Shown: in pieces, positions 42,601 to 52,754 of the stretch
How the letters are laid out: every line of letters starts with the position of its first letter
Position numbering within the stretch: the stretch's first letter is position 1
Origin: Ceratobasidium sp. AG-K
Taxonomy: Eukaryota; Basidiomycota; Agaricomycetes; Cantharellales; Ceratobasidiaceae
Direction of reading: 5' to 3'
DNA: 64,000 nt
Assembly (NCBI GenBank): GCA_037039685.1
Contig: JAWNGF010000008.1
Location: forward strand, 1,984,001-2,048,000
Position numbers and translations under genes: made by a program
The notes under the pieces: generated by a model
Databases searched by the model: none
What the model was told of the DNA's origin: nothing
Seen by the model: only the letters and a program-made list of their open reading frames with translations

Positions 42601-44325
42601 CCCCTTGTACTGAGTACAGATGAGGATCCCATAAAGAACCTTTATAAGGAACTTGGGGAGAGGTTTGAAGAAAAACTGCTAGCTAATGTAAAAAGGTGCT
42701 TGTCCATTCCTGGAGGTGTTACAATACCCCTTGAGAATGATTTCAGTACTAATGCACTGGCTTTTCAGACAAATTCAAGGCACTACTTAACTGTGAGTAT
42801 CAGTAAAGAGGAATTAGAGCACTTTATGCAAGGATATGAGAAGGATGAACACTTCAATAAGGTCCTACAAAGCCTTAGAGCAGCTCATGATCCTATGAAC
42901 CCACCCTGGTCACAGTACAAGATTGGAGACAATGGATTAATATACTTCTGCAGGCAGGACAGCTATCTTTTGTGTGTCCCAAAAGATCTACAGCTGAGTA
43001 TAGTATCTGAAGTGCATAATGGACTTGCTGAAAGTGCTCATGCTGGCTTTCACAAGACCTACAATAGCATTGCTTCAGTATACTACTGGCCATCAATGTC
43101 CAGGACAATCAAACAGTATGTAACCACTTGTGACATTTGTCAGAAGGCAAAACCCAAAAGGCATGGGCAAAGAGGTTTCTTGCAACCTATTCCAATCCCC
43201 ACTCAACCTTTTGAAGTTATAACCATGGATTTCATTATGGACTTACCTATAAGTAATAGTTATAATGCTATCTTGACTATAGTTGACAAACTAACCAAGT
43301 ATGCATTCTTCATACCCTGCAGTACTACCATTAATGAGAAGGAGACAGCCCAGTTGTTCCATGATCATATATGGATGCACTATGGACTGCCTCGCCAGGT
43401 TATTACTGATAGAGATACTAGGTGGACTGGAGCCTTCTGGGAACATCTTACAGCTCTAGTTGGTATTCAGCGCTCACTAACAACTGCCTATCACCCACAG
43501 GCAGATGGCCAGAGTGAGATTATGAATCAGACACTAGAAATAGCTCTGAGATGCTTTGTGGAACCATCAATGGATAACTGGAGTGACCTATTACCAGGTT
43601 TCACATTTGCCTACAACACTACTGTGCATATTGCCACAGGTTTTACACCTGCATACCTTCTTAGAGGTTACCAACCACTCAAGACCTCAGATTTGTTGGC
43701 TCAAACAGCCCAAGCTATGGAGCGCCTTAATGTGAAAGATCCTGCTGCTGAGAATTTTGCTGAAGGAATGAATTCCATTCGCTTACAGGCTACCAATGCT
43801 CTCACTGTTGGACAAGCTAAGCAGAAGGAGTATTACAACAAGGATAGGAGCTTTATTACCTTTGAGCCAGGAGACCAAGTCCTTATTAATCCTCATACCC
43901 TTAGACTGCTTAGGCAGCATAAAGGAAAGGGAACCAAGCTTCTAATGCGCTATGATGGACCTTTCACTGTCAAAGAAAGAGTCTCTGATGTTTCTTATAG
44001 GCTAGAAATCCCTTCCAGCTATAAGATACATCCAGTAATCAACATTGCACATTTAGAGTCTTACAATAAGGATAAATCTGATATTGAGAGGCCTACTAAG
44101 AACCTGAGCAGAGAGGACTTCAAGAACCATCCTGAATATGAAGTTGAAGCCATTCTGAAAGAGAAATGGGTAAAGAAGAGACATAGGCGGCAAAAAGAGT
44201 ACTTAGTTAAGTTCTTAGGCTATGATGATACTCATAATCTATGGCTTAACAAGAGAGCACTCACCAATGCTCCTGAGATACTGAGAGAATGGGAACAGAA
44301 AAAAATAGCTGAAAATGCGAATTAA
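39696..44325 (+). CDS. Gyp-5 pol polyprotein
   Basis: Open frame of about 1,540 codons in the -1 phase of gag (first ATG at 39841). Protease VDTGSDITLVN at 40012; RT RLCIDYRELNKIAVPDQFPL, LDALAGF, LPFGFRNGPAVFQ and intact YIDD at 41560; RNase H YTDACDFGLGAILQQ near 41,998; integrase H-H-C-C finger (HAGFHKTYNSI ... CDICQKAK) with MDFIMDL, TDRDTRW and HPQADGQSEIMN; C-terminal chromodomain-like segment (YEVEAILKEKWVK, EYLVKFLGYDDTHNLW). All catalytic residues I can check are present. Entry probably needs slippage at the gag stop (GAT TTT TAG). Confidence 0.92.
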
Positions 44326-44474
44326 CTCCCCATTATATTCCAGACATCATGGTTATACTCTCTGGATCTCAGTTTGCTACTTTTGACAGTCCAGCGCTTA
44401 AGGCCTGTCAAACATAACAAATTGCTGTTGAACTCACTGCGCTCTGATACCACCACTACATACTCTTTTTCACT

Positions 44475-44843
44475 ATGGTTAATGACCTCCCTTCGCTTAT
44501 CATGTTTGTCCTGTTGCTTCCCAGTATATTTGGCATAGCAGCAGTAGTCTATTGGTATAGGCAACATGGATATCAACATGTCAAATGGGGCGCCCATGTT
44601 GAAGTCAAAGTCTTAGACCCCCACACCTACAGGTTGGACTATCACATTGGTATAGTTAGGTATTCCATCCCTGGTAGGCTCTCTCTCAAAGTAAATGGGA
44701 GAGATAAACCTGTAAATATCACTCCCCATGATGTTTGCAAGGTTACAGTCATCACTGGAGATGAGGAATTCGCTTCCATAGGCATTCCTCTTGACAGTAT
44801 GACCCATTTGACAAGGCCTGAACCTGCCTATCATCCTCAGTAA
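44475..44843 (+). CDS. Gyp-5 extra gene 1: small protein with N-terminal membrane segment
   Basis: 122 residues. Residues about 7-27 (SLIMFVLLLPSIFGIAAVVY) form one clear hydrophobic segment, followed by a soluble part with alternating hydrophobic residues (HVEVKVLDPHTYRLDYHIG). The start is the first ATG after pol, 150 bp downstream. Ends in HPQ before TAA inside CAGTAAGT. No family recognised; a membrane protein encoded after pol invites comparison with env, but nothing else supports that. Confidence 0.5.
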   Translation: MVNDLPSLIMFVLLLPSIFGIAAVVYWYRQHGYQHVKWGAHVEVKVLDPHTYRLDYHIGIVRYSIPGRLSLKVNGRDKPVNITPHDVCKVTVITGDEEFASIGIPLDSMTHLTRPEPAYHPQ

Positions 44844-45300
44844 GTACTTTGCATTATAAGCTATTTTACTAGGTACTGATTGGCCTGTACAGAGTCTCCC
44901 AATCCTATCTTTCATTCACTTAAGTTCATGTCGCTTGGTTTACATGTAGTCACATGATCTGTTACAATGTTACCTGACTTGATCCTTGTAATCTGTGAGA
45001 TGATAAGGAACTGTAACAGATCAAAGGTGATCTTGAATGCCGGAATTTCTGTCTGTTTGGGTCTAAAAAGGGAATCAAAACTCTAAACTGCCTTATGATA
45101 GGAAGCTCTGACATCATAGAGCCACTGAATTCACATGTTAGATTTCGCATTCTTGAGCTTATTTTGAGGGTATTGACCTATCTTAGAAAGATCTGGATGT
45201 TTTCCCCATGCACAAACTCTTGGAACTTAATGATGTATTAAGCTCAGAGCCTCTGAATCGTCTCCATCAAGTCTCCTTATCTGCACACTTCCAGTCTACT

Positions 45301-45909
45301 ATGTCTAACTCCCTAGACTCAACTGCTGCTCCAGAGCGACCCCCTACTCCTCCTGGTATATTGGATATCTTGGCTAGCCAAGGATGGGCTAGATACCAAT
45401 GGGTTCTTTCTGGACCAGGAGTGCATTGTGATGTCAATCCTGACTATGACTCAGAGTCTGGTGAGTATGGCTGTGTCCCCTAATACTTTAGGCTGACTAT
45501 CTATCCTATCAGATGATGAGGAAGGACCTAGTGCTCCTGATACCTGGCTGGATGACTTTGTCAAGTATACTCCTGTCAATTATGGGTATGATGGACCACT
45601 TTGGGCTGGTACATGGGATAAGTGAGTATTCTGATGCTCCACTATGCAAGGCTAACTTTACTTTGAAGTTCTAGGCTTGCTGAGGACCAGATCTGGGACG
45701 ATTTTTCAGATTGGGACTCAGAAGAGTCTGCTGAGGAGGTGCCTGTCTCCCCCTCCATGCCTCCTCTGATGGAAGTGGTTACTGACTCACTCTGGAATGT
45801 TCCTAACAATGAGGAGATTCCAGATGATCAGGATCCTCCTTTGGAGCCTGCTGACCTTGAAAGGTTTGTGGCCCAGATCTTGACTGAAATTAGCCAAGGA
45901 TCCCATTGA
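45301..45909 (+). CDS. Gyp-5 extra gene 2: spliced acidic protein, three exons
   Basis: Exons 45301-45460, 45513-45621 and 45675-45909 give one 167-residue frame. Introns of 52 and 53 bp have GTGAGT donors, CTGAC and CTAAC branch-like motifs, and CAG/TAG acceptors; each joint restores phase. The protein is rich in Asp, Glu, Pro and Trp (DQIWDDFSDWDSEESAEEV). No domain recognised. Introns inside an LTR element suggest this RNA is spliced while genomic RNA is not, or that a host gene was captured. Confidence 0.68.
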
Positions 45910-46149
45910 TTGCATGTAATTACCTATTCTGAATGTATCTGAATGAATCACCTTTCCCTTGGAATGCTGAGTGATAAGGTGTACCACATGGAATAGAAGT
46001 ACTTGTGCTAATCTTTGGTGTGACTCAGAACAAAGAACTACTCCATGAGCGCTTTTTCTGAGTAATTCTTGAGAGTATGACTCCATTCCACAGAGACCTG
46101 GAATGTCTAAGTCTAAATTCTCATGAGGATGCAGGTAGAGATGGAAAGG

Positions 46150-46156
46150 TATATAA
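46150..46156 (+). promoter_or_regulatory. TATA box for Gyp-5 extra gene 3
   Basis: TATATAA about 112 bp before the ATG at 46268, followed by a pyrimidine-rich leader. It suggests an internal promoter independent of the LTR. Confidence 0.45.
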
Positions 46157-46267
46157 CAAGGCTCTCTGAAGCGACTACAGACCAGCAGCAGTCTCTACAG
46201 ACAAGCTCTCTTCTGCATTCTTGCCTTAACTCTTACTTTCCATTTCCTATCATTTTCCTACCCCAAG

Positions 46268-47140
46268 ATGTGCTTGAACAAGACTAGTTCTATGCCTGTG
46301 CACCATGTTAGGTTCTTGGCTACTAGATATGCCAATATCCTGCAAGCATATGGCCCCTACTATGTAGAGCAGGACTCAGGCTTTTTCATGTCACCATCTA
46401 TTCTTGAGCGCAAGTTCAGGGAGGGAATTGAGGTTTGCTGCACTGAGCAGGATGGGAAAAAGCTTTGGTACTTATCCACTGCTACTGTCCTTGCTCTTGT
46501 AGATGCCTTGCTTCAGATTAGGGATATTGTTGGCAATTATTGTGACACTATGGAACATATTGACAACTATAACTCTGATTCTCCCTTGTACAATGCTTTT
46601 AAGGAGGCTAGGCTAAGCTACCCTGCTGAACCTTGTCTACTAGACCCCCATGTTCGCCCTGGAACACCTTTCCAGAATGAATTTTGGGAGGTTAGTTTCT
46701 CCTCCAAGGAAGAACTTGATTTCAGGGTGTCCCACTGTCAACTTTGGGCCCTTGGTATGATAGTTGCTCTCCACTGCCTTGCCCTGTTCAAAGGTGCATG
46801 TGCTAAGTGTATTCCTATGGACCTGCCTCCTTGGCCTTGTGGTCACATGAAGTTGGCTAGGGCTCATTGGGAGCGCTGCTTGGAATGGACTAGGGAGCAT
46901 TCTGCCCATTCCCCTGATCCTGCCTTCTTCCCCTCTTCACCCACCTTCCTGCCTTCTGATACTTCCAAGGATTCTGGTTGTACTGAGGCTGTTATCCAGG
47001 AGGAAGAAGATGAGGATCAGATTGAGGTGGACCATAATGACCTGAATGGATTTGAGGAGCAAACTGGGCGTATTTTTGAGCCTTCTCCCCTGTTCCACTT
47101 TTTCTTTGGTCAGAATGGTGCCATTGCTGTCTCTGCCTAG
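46268..47140 (+). CDS. Gyp-5 extra gene 3: 290-residue protein of unknown function
   Basis: Single open frame. Residues about 1-200 look globular with scattered cysteines (CNYCD-type positions, CAKCIPMDLPPWPCGH) and a moderately hydrophobic stretch (HCQLWALGMIVALHCLALF) that could be a buried helix. The last 80 residues are Ser/Pro-rich then acidic (IQEEEDEDQIEVDHNDL). It ends about 30 bp before the polypurine tract, the same place as the accessory frames of the other elements. No homology recognised. Confidence 0.6.
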   Translation: MCLNKTSSMPVHHVRFLATRYANILQAYGPYYVEQDSGFFMSPSILERKFREGIEVCCTEQDGKKLWYLSTATVLALVDALLQIRDIVGNYCDTMEHIDNYNSDSPLYNAFKEARLSYPAEPCLLDPHVRPGTPFQNEFWEVSFSSKEELDFRVSHCQLWALGMIVALHCLALFKGACAKCIPMDLPPWPCGHMKLARAHWERCLEWTREHSAHSPDPAFFPSSPTFLPSDTSKDSGCTEAVIQEEEDEDQIEVDHNDLNGFEEQTGRIFEPSPLFHFFFGQNGAIAVSA

Positions 47141-47170
47141 CTTGCTAGCTTGTAAGTCAACCATATGTTT

Positions 47171-47185
47171 GGATTGGGAGGGCTA
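47171..47185 (+). promoter_or_regulatory. Gyp-5 polypurine tract
   Basis: GGATTGGGAGGGCTA immediately before the 3' LTR. Confidence 0.65.
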
Positions 47186-48358
47186 TGTTATGGATACTGA
47201 CATTCTGTCATAGGAATAACATACTGAAATCCAAACCTATGCTTGTGGCGACTTTTCTGCTTGTTTGCATGTATGCAGTTTTGTAACTGTCTTTACTCCC
47301 TCTTGAACGCTACTTTGTGCTACTTCTTTATGTCGATATGTAGTACTCTCTAGTAGCTTTAATTCACTGTCTTTTGCGTCTCTATATGCGGGGATTTCAT
47401 AAAGATATGAAATGTCTAAGTTTATTGTCTTTGGCGCTTAGGGAGAGATACATTGTTATACTTGTATCTCCACCAATACTGATCCGTTCGCTTAGCTTAA
47501 ACTTGCGACTGACTCGCAAGCTTCCAATTCAGCCGATCGCACTTATTTCATGTGAATTGACCGGCTATTTCCCGCGATATGTCTCGTGGCTTGTCAAGGT
47601 GCTGAAATGACTCATTTCAGCAGCCACCAGATCTTGAGAGCTGCATAGCTTTGTAGATAGTGATTTAGTATAGTTACTTGACTGGAGCAATTAGTTAGAT
47701 GACTCATAATATATGTTCCAGCCAACCAAAGCACTCTGACTCCATGAATGCTAGTCATCAAGGCATCAGTGTTCATCCACCCCTCCTATCATTGGTAGAT
47801 GCCCCCAATGATAGCCACAACCAGATGACTAGTGTTCTGAGGCCTCTAGGGTATAAATACATGCCCTCTAAGAGCCCTCCATCCTCAACTCACTCTACAT
47901 CTGTTGTGCTTTGGCTTGGCTGTGTGATTTTTCCCCCATTATTGTTGTGTGCCTCAAACAGTATTTGTTAGCCTAAAGAAAAGGATCTCCTGAGTACCTA
48001 TTATAGAGGAAAGGTTGCAGACGTCTTATAGTGCTTTTACAAGTAAGAACAAGGAAGGCATTTAGGGAATAGCCTAAGATTAGTACATACTTAGTTCATT
48101 GCAACTAGGAGTGTGAAACAGTGACATTTAATAGCTAAGGGAACCTGAGCTCAGTACTCCTGCTCTTTCTATTACTAGTGTACATACACTCTACAGTAGG
48201 AAAGCTTAGTATCAATTCCATTAAGTGTGCAACTAGATTGCTTACTTACTGAGAGCATCTCAGACTACTGAGACATTACTTTATATTGTTCCACTGTGTG
48301 TATTCTGTAGTTATATCTCTTGTACATACAAGTAGCTGCAACTCTCAGATATATAACA
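47186..48358 (+). repeat. 3' LTR of Gyp-5
   Basis: 1,173 bp, matches the 5' LTR except for scattered changes and a few 1-4 nt length differences. Followed directly by Gyp-6 gag sequence. Confidence 0.93.
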
Positions 48359-49654
48359 ACGTACAAAGTAGCTCTCCATTTGTGTGATGAACATTTTGGC
48401 ACCTTCTCCTTTCTTTCCGTCAAAAGCTTCTGGACGAGTCACCTTGGGATGACGTGGTCCGCTACCAATGTTTGGGTTCTCAGTCAGTCGTTGGATTCTT
48501 AATTCTAATTTGTCGATTCTGGTAGATTCCGCGTCTGGATGTGGTGGAGAATTTGATTGTCTGGAGGGGATCCCGTGGAGAGACGCTTTGTCCATTTCTT
48601 CTCGCGTGTTGTTGATAGTTTCCTGAACTTCCGTGATTTTGGTGGTAAAGGAGGTTCCTTCCTGTCGTAAGGTTTCTAATCCTTGTGTTACTGCCTTGTT
48701 CCATTTGAGTTGCCCTTGTCTGGTAGTGTTGAGTTCTTCGCGTACATTGTTCACTAGTCCTTGAGTGTTGGTAACCTCATTTCGAAGGCAGGTTACGTCT
48801 TGACCGACTAAGAAGGAATTATGTTCGCCATTTCTTGCTGAGTTCAGAATGTCCGTCAAGGTGCCTTGTAGGGTGTTGATGGAGTTGTTAAAGATTTGCT
48901 GGTTGTTAGCTAGAACTTGTGTGGCCTGTTCTAGGCCGCTAAGCCTTCAATCTATCGTGACTCTCATTCCGTCTATAACCCTAAGGGTGGCGTTGTGTCT
49001 TCCTTCTAGAAGGTCGTCCAGGTCGTCTAAATTACTGATTACAGTTCTGCTGCTAGAGCTGGAACTTGAACTTGAGCTTCCTGGATCGCCGGTGCTTTGT
49101 TGTACCGGGGCCAACTGTCCGGAGTAACCTTGTGGAACATACGGTGGTGCTGGAATCGCTGGTGTGACTGGCTGGGAAGCCACGGGGATTGGTCCTGCGT
49201 TGGTGATGGTTCCTCCAATTTGGGGAACTGTAGGGACATTGGGAATGTGTGGTGTAGGAGGGGGTCTAATGGGAGCAAGTGACACGCCCCCATGAGCCTC
49301 AGGTTGGGGAGAAAAGAACAGCCTCCTAGTCCCTAGTGGCCACAAAGGGCGTGATGGCCCTGGACTTCCAGTTGGAATGGGAATTGCAGCTGGAGTGGGG
49401 TCATTTGTGAGATCTCCTGGTTCCCTATTTGTGATAGTGGGTTCTTCCTCTTGTACAGTTGTCATGTCGGTGATGCCGAAAGCTCCCGGCATTGATGTTT
49501 GACTTTGGGAGCATGATCGGGCAGGACCTCCCGCTTGAATTTGTGCGATATCTTGTTTGTTTAGTGATCCTGTGGGCCTTGCCGCCCGACTAGGTCCTCT
49601 TCTTGTTGATATAGTGGATGAGGGGTGTGACCCTCCATCTTCTTGAATAGACAT
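48359..49654 (-). pseudogene. Gyp-6 gag, truncated, one stop
   Basis: ATG 49654 (MSIQEDGGS). Aligns with Gyp-1 gag from the first residue to MFITQMESYFVR. A TGA at 48947-48949 replaces the CGA codon found in Gyp-1 at the same place. Truncated by Gyp-5. Confidence 0.88.
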
Positions 49655-49683
49655 GTTTGTATGTTGTTAAGCTTGTTTTGTAA

Positions 49684-50140
49684 TGTTGTAAGCTTCTTCT
49701 TGGTGGCTATGAGAGGAGCCGCAATGGAGAGTGGACGGCACTAAGACCTAAGTGACCTCTTGAGCCGCAACGCACTTAAGCGTCTGTAGGCTCTTGAGGG
49801 TAGGGGTGGCTCTAAGTGTCACTCAAAGGGGATGTTTTGACAAGACAAAACAAGCTGGGGTCACCAGGCTTGTTGGTCCTCTATATATAAACAAGACAAG
49901 GCCGAGTCATACAGGACGCAGCCACAAGAGTCATAACAGTCAACCAGTCAGGAGTGTCCATGTGAGTCATGCTGTATGAACAGACATGACTCGTACAAAG
50001 CACAGCCGCGTTACACAATGTAACAGTATAACCACAAGAAGGTGGCAACGCGGCAGACAGAACGGGGAACGTAACACAAAGAGGGAAGACAGGAGGGCGC
50101 GGCAACGGGCAAGTCCGATGGAGTGAGCTAGCTCACGACA
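49684..50140 (-). repeat. 5' LTR of Gyp-6
   Basis: 457 bp, same family as the Gyp-1 and Gyp-2 LTRs. Self-primer PBS (minus strand ACAAAACAAGCT, 49670-49681) again lies 2 nt inside, complementary to AGCTTGTTTTGT within the LTR. Confidence 0.9.
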
Positions 50141-50720
50141 GGCGGACTGTTCCAACAAAAGGCTCTTCAGATGTTTGGAGGGTAAATCCAGGAATTCAGC
50201 GTAATTCTTCCAATAAAGACAAAGTTCTCCTAGTGTACAAGCACCCACCATCTTCAAAAAGGGCCCAAACCTTGATTTCTGCCATGCTTCCATTGAATGT
50301 GCATGGTTGAATAATATACAACTGTGGGTGACCAGTAGTTTCAACGCCTGGCTATCAATTTTGAAATGGTAAAATATGTCCCAGATGCAGTCTATTGGTT
50401 CTTTGGTTTCAAGTAGTGAGAACAAGAGGATGTTTTGGGCAAGGATTCCCGGTTCAAGGTCACAACACATAATATCCATTTTGCACAGAGCTAGTTTCTT
50501 GAAGTCAGTGGCAGGGTTGTAGGCCTCAGGACGATAACATACCAGATTCAACTGTAACGTCTGAATACAGGGAGAATAAAATGTTTTGGGGGTCACTGCA
50601 TCCTAGGAGCAGGATATCTGCCGACTGCTTGGGTGACAAATCCCTTGTGAGAGAGACAGCTGGTGTGTTTCCAATCGGGTAGAAGAATTGTTTAGAGGGC
50701 CAATACTGTGGGTGTGACAT
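50141..50720 (-). pseudogene. DUF4470-type gene, 3' end removed by Gyp-6 LTR
   Basis: Exon 1 50543-50720 starts MSHPQYWPSKQFFYPIGNTP, and with ADILLLGCSDPQNILFSLYSD is characteristic of DUF4470, a domain usually at the N-terminus of fungal MYND-finger proteins. A 52-bp intron (50491-50542, GTATGT...CTAG) leads in phase to exon 2 from 50490 (KMDIMCCDLEPGILAQNILL). The frame runs to LLLEQSA and then enters the Gyp-6 LTR at 50140. The C-terminal part, including any MYND finger, is not in the window. Molecular role of DUF4470 is unknown. Confidence 0.78.
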
Positions 50721-51252
50721 TCTAGTAGATCTGTGAAGTCTTGCTTGAGTGTTGATAATGTAGGTCGGAAACTAGGCGCACCAAGGCTGGCAAACTCTGG
50801 ATGGTCAGTCAATGACCCGGGCTGTATCCACACAATGTTAGCCGGGAATTCTGAAGAAAATGGTATGGGATTACTTGCTGCTATGACACACAGGTCCAAA
50901 AGTGGGATAATTAAGAGCTTTTAGACTGTGATAATGTTGTGATAGCTTGGAGTTGAGGTGGCTATGGTGTCCAAAGGTAAATTTGAGCTTGGCGCCTAAT
51001 TTCCACTTGACCGTTTTGTCCGAGTGAATAAATATAACCAAACTCCCGGGCCCGCGACGACACAAGGATGTTTGCGCACAAGCGTCATTCGATATTCGTT
51101 TGGTTCAAGCCTCTGGGCTTGTAGACCGCGCCAGCGCATTCTCTAGAAGAGCAGATAGTTTCACATCAGAATCGTATTAAGTGAGATAATACAAGAGTTA
51201 AGTAGCCAAATGTCATCCCACACATAGAGCAACAAGAGTACGTCTCCATCGC
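50721..51252. other. Intergenic; upstream of DUF4470-type gene and downstream of OXLD1-type gene
   Basis: Short frames only. Likely contains the promoter of the minus-strand DUF4470-type gene, but no clear TATA box. Confidence 0.4.
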
Positions 51253-51874
51253 CTACTTCTTCTGACCGAGTTTCTTCTCGAGCATCAGGAAAGCCTTCAT
51301 GCTTGGGTCAAGAGATAGCTCGTCCAACGGGTCACCCTCGACCTCTTTCATCCGCTCCATCTTTTCGACCTGGCGCACTTCTTCTGGCCACTCGTACCGG
51401 GGCACAGACCGGTCTCGGAGTTGGGTAACAGTGGTTGAAATTTCGCGTTTGTAGTCGTCGAGCGAGGAGAGGTATAGATCATAGACGCATACTGCACAGC
51501 CGGACATGCAGCACTCTATCACACGACGTCAAAAGTGGCCATCACATAATCAACTGGTACTCGCCGTCCGATTCCGGCGGCTTGGGGCGCAGAGGTATTC
51601 GTACCCCCCTGATGAACACCTCTTTTGCGGTGGACGAAGGGACGGTATCAGTCGTGACCTTGAGTCCCGTTTGGTCTGCGATCCGAGCCTTGGTTGCTTG
51701 GTGGTCTATAACATGCTGAACAGCGGGATGAGGCGAATGGGCACGGACAAGATCCCAATGTCTCGCAGCAAGATTCTTAGCGCGCGTAGAACTCGAAGCA
51801 AATCTAGAAAGGACGCAAGGTCGAGGCACGAATGCAGATCCACGAAGGACTGATGGTGGCAGCGCGCAGGGCAT
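51253..51874 (-). CDS. Oxidoreductase-like (OXLD1-type) mitochondrial protein
   Basis: Two exons, 51565-51874 and 51253-51515, 190 residues. The first about 35 residues are Arg/Ser/Ala-rich without acids (LRGSAFVPRPCVLSRFASSS), a likely mitochondrial presequence. The joint gives PPESDECCMSGCAVCVYDLY, the Cys-rich signature of the oxidoreductase-like N-terminal domain family. Phase is restored only if the intron (51516-51564, 49 bp) starts GCGAGT, a GC-AG intron; the GT nearby leaves the frame shifted. Molecular function of the family is poorly known. Divergent neighbour starts 84 bp away. Confidence 0.78.
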
Positions 51875-51958
51875 GGATAAATCACGTGTGCTGAGTCAGC
51901 AATCTAGAGTGGTCTTTGCGCTCGTCCCTCACTACCCTCGTCGTTGCCTTTCTCCGCC
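51875..51958. promoter_or_regulatory. 84-bp divergent promoter region
   Basis: Lies between the ATG of the OXLD1-type gene (minus) and the ATG of the DUF7137-type gene (plus). It must hold both 5' leaders and core promoters, or these overlap the genes. No TATA box seen. Confidence 0.55.
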
Positions 51959-52754
51959 ATGTCCCAAACGCAGAACAACCCGCAGACGAGCAATGCGGTC
52001 CAGTCGTCTTCCGCCCCAGGTACGTATTTAATCGTTGCTTTTGTGTTTTTCGCCGGCTGATGTGCTGTAGCGGGCACGACGTCGACCAACACGATCCCGG
52101 TGACCGCACCACCCGGCACGCTCTCCTTTACGGCCCCCCAACAGACCGCAACGCCCTCGTACTACAAAATCATGGCCAACAACCCCATCACCTTTGGCTG
52201 GAACTTTACCAGTCTGATCTCCACCCCCGCCTCACTCACCGTCCAGGCCTACTGCACCCAAGGCTCAAACACCTACAAAGTCGGTCCGACCGGCGCGTTT
52301 GGCACCGTCGACGGGGTTATCCCAGGCACGGCCACCCAGGTGCGTTGCCAGCCTGTGCAAATCGACGCTGACTAATATCCGGCTAGGTCGTCTGGGACGC
52401 GTACGCACAGCAATCTGAGCCCAATGGCATTCAGCTCGTACAGGCGACGTATACGTTGAGGATTTTCGACGAGCGAGGGTTGACGGTGGCGGCCGAGCCG
52501 GGCAAACTGACGCCGAACCAGAATGTCAAGTTTGCAATGTACAAGCCGGCGGGGTATACGCCCATTGCATGTGAGTCTTTTTCGTGGACCGTGGGATGTG
52601 TGTTGATGGCTTCGTAGCGGGGTGGAAGTGTGTGTCATGCAGTGATGGCACGCCGTCGCTTTCGAGTCCGACGTTTTTGGCGTTGGGTATGACCTTGATT
52701 GTGGTGATGATTTCGAGTCTGGGGTTGCTCAGGGGGTTGGCGAGGAACTGGTGA
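51959..52754 (+). CDS. DUF7137-type membrane protein
   Basis: Four exons: 51959-52019, 52071-52339, 52387-52570, 52618-52754; 216 residues, all joints in phase, introns 47-51 bp. A Ser/Thr/Gln-rich N-terminus is followed by the domain core (SYYKIMANNPITFGWNFTSL, VIPGTATQVVWDAYAQQ, TYTLRIFDERGLT). One C-terminal transmembrane helix (FLALGMTLIVVMISSLGLLRG) ends the protein. No signal peptide at the first ATG. Family function unknown; by layout the main domain probably faces the lumen or outside. In exon 4 the acceptor at 52617 is chosen because later AGs give stops. Confidence 0.78.

Larger units (their letters stand above)
35334..48358 (+). mobile_element. Gyp-5: 13-kb Ty3/gypsy element with three extra genes
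   Basis: LTRs 35334-36504 and 47186-48358 (about 1.17 kb, nearly identical), tRNA-type PBS 36505-36519, gag 36584-39694, pol 39696-44325, three extra genes 44475-47140, polypurine tract 47171-47185. Unlike Gyp-1 to -4 it lies on the plus strand and lacks the self-primer layout. The left flank is the 163-bp array and the right flank is Gyp-6 gag; flanking pentamers CCAAG and ACGTA do not match. Pol is fully open, but gag has stops. Confidence 0.92.
48359..50140 (-). mobile_element. Gyp-6: 5' LTR and N-terminal gag only
   Basis: LTR 49684-50140 and gag 48359-49654, cut in mid-codon context (ESYFVR) by the Gyp-5 3' LTR. Very close to Gyp-1. The rest of the element is not on the other side of Gyp-5. 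Its LTR interrupts a DUF4470-type gene. Confidence 0.9.

Noticed and set aside
44475..44843. Env-like gene in Gyp-5
   Set aside because: One N-terminal hydrophobic segment only; no cleavage site, cysteine pattern or C-terminal anchor of an envelope protein.
44838..44880. Intron starting GTAAGT at the end of Gyp-5 extra gene 1
   Set aside because: The nearest acceptor gives an intron of only about 33 bp and the protein would end one or two residues later anyway.
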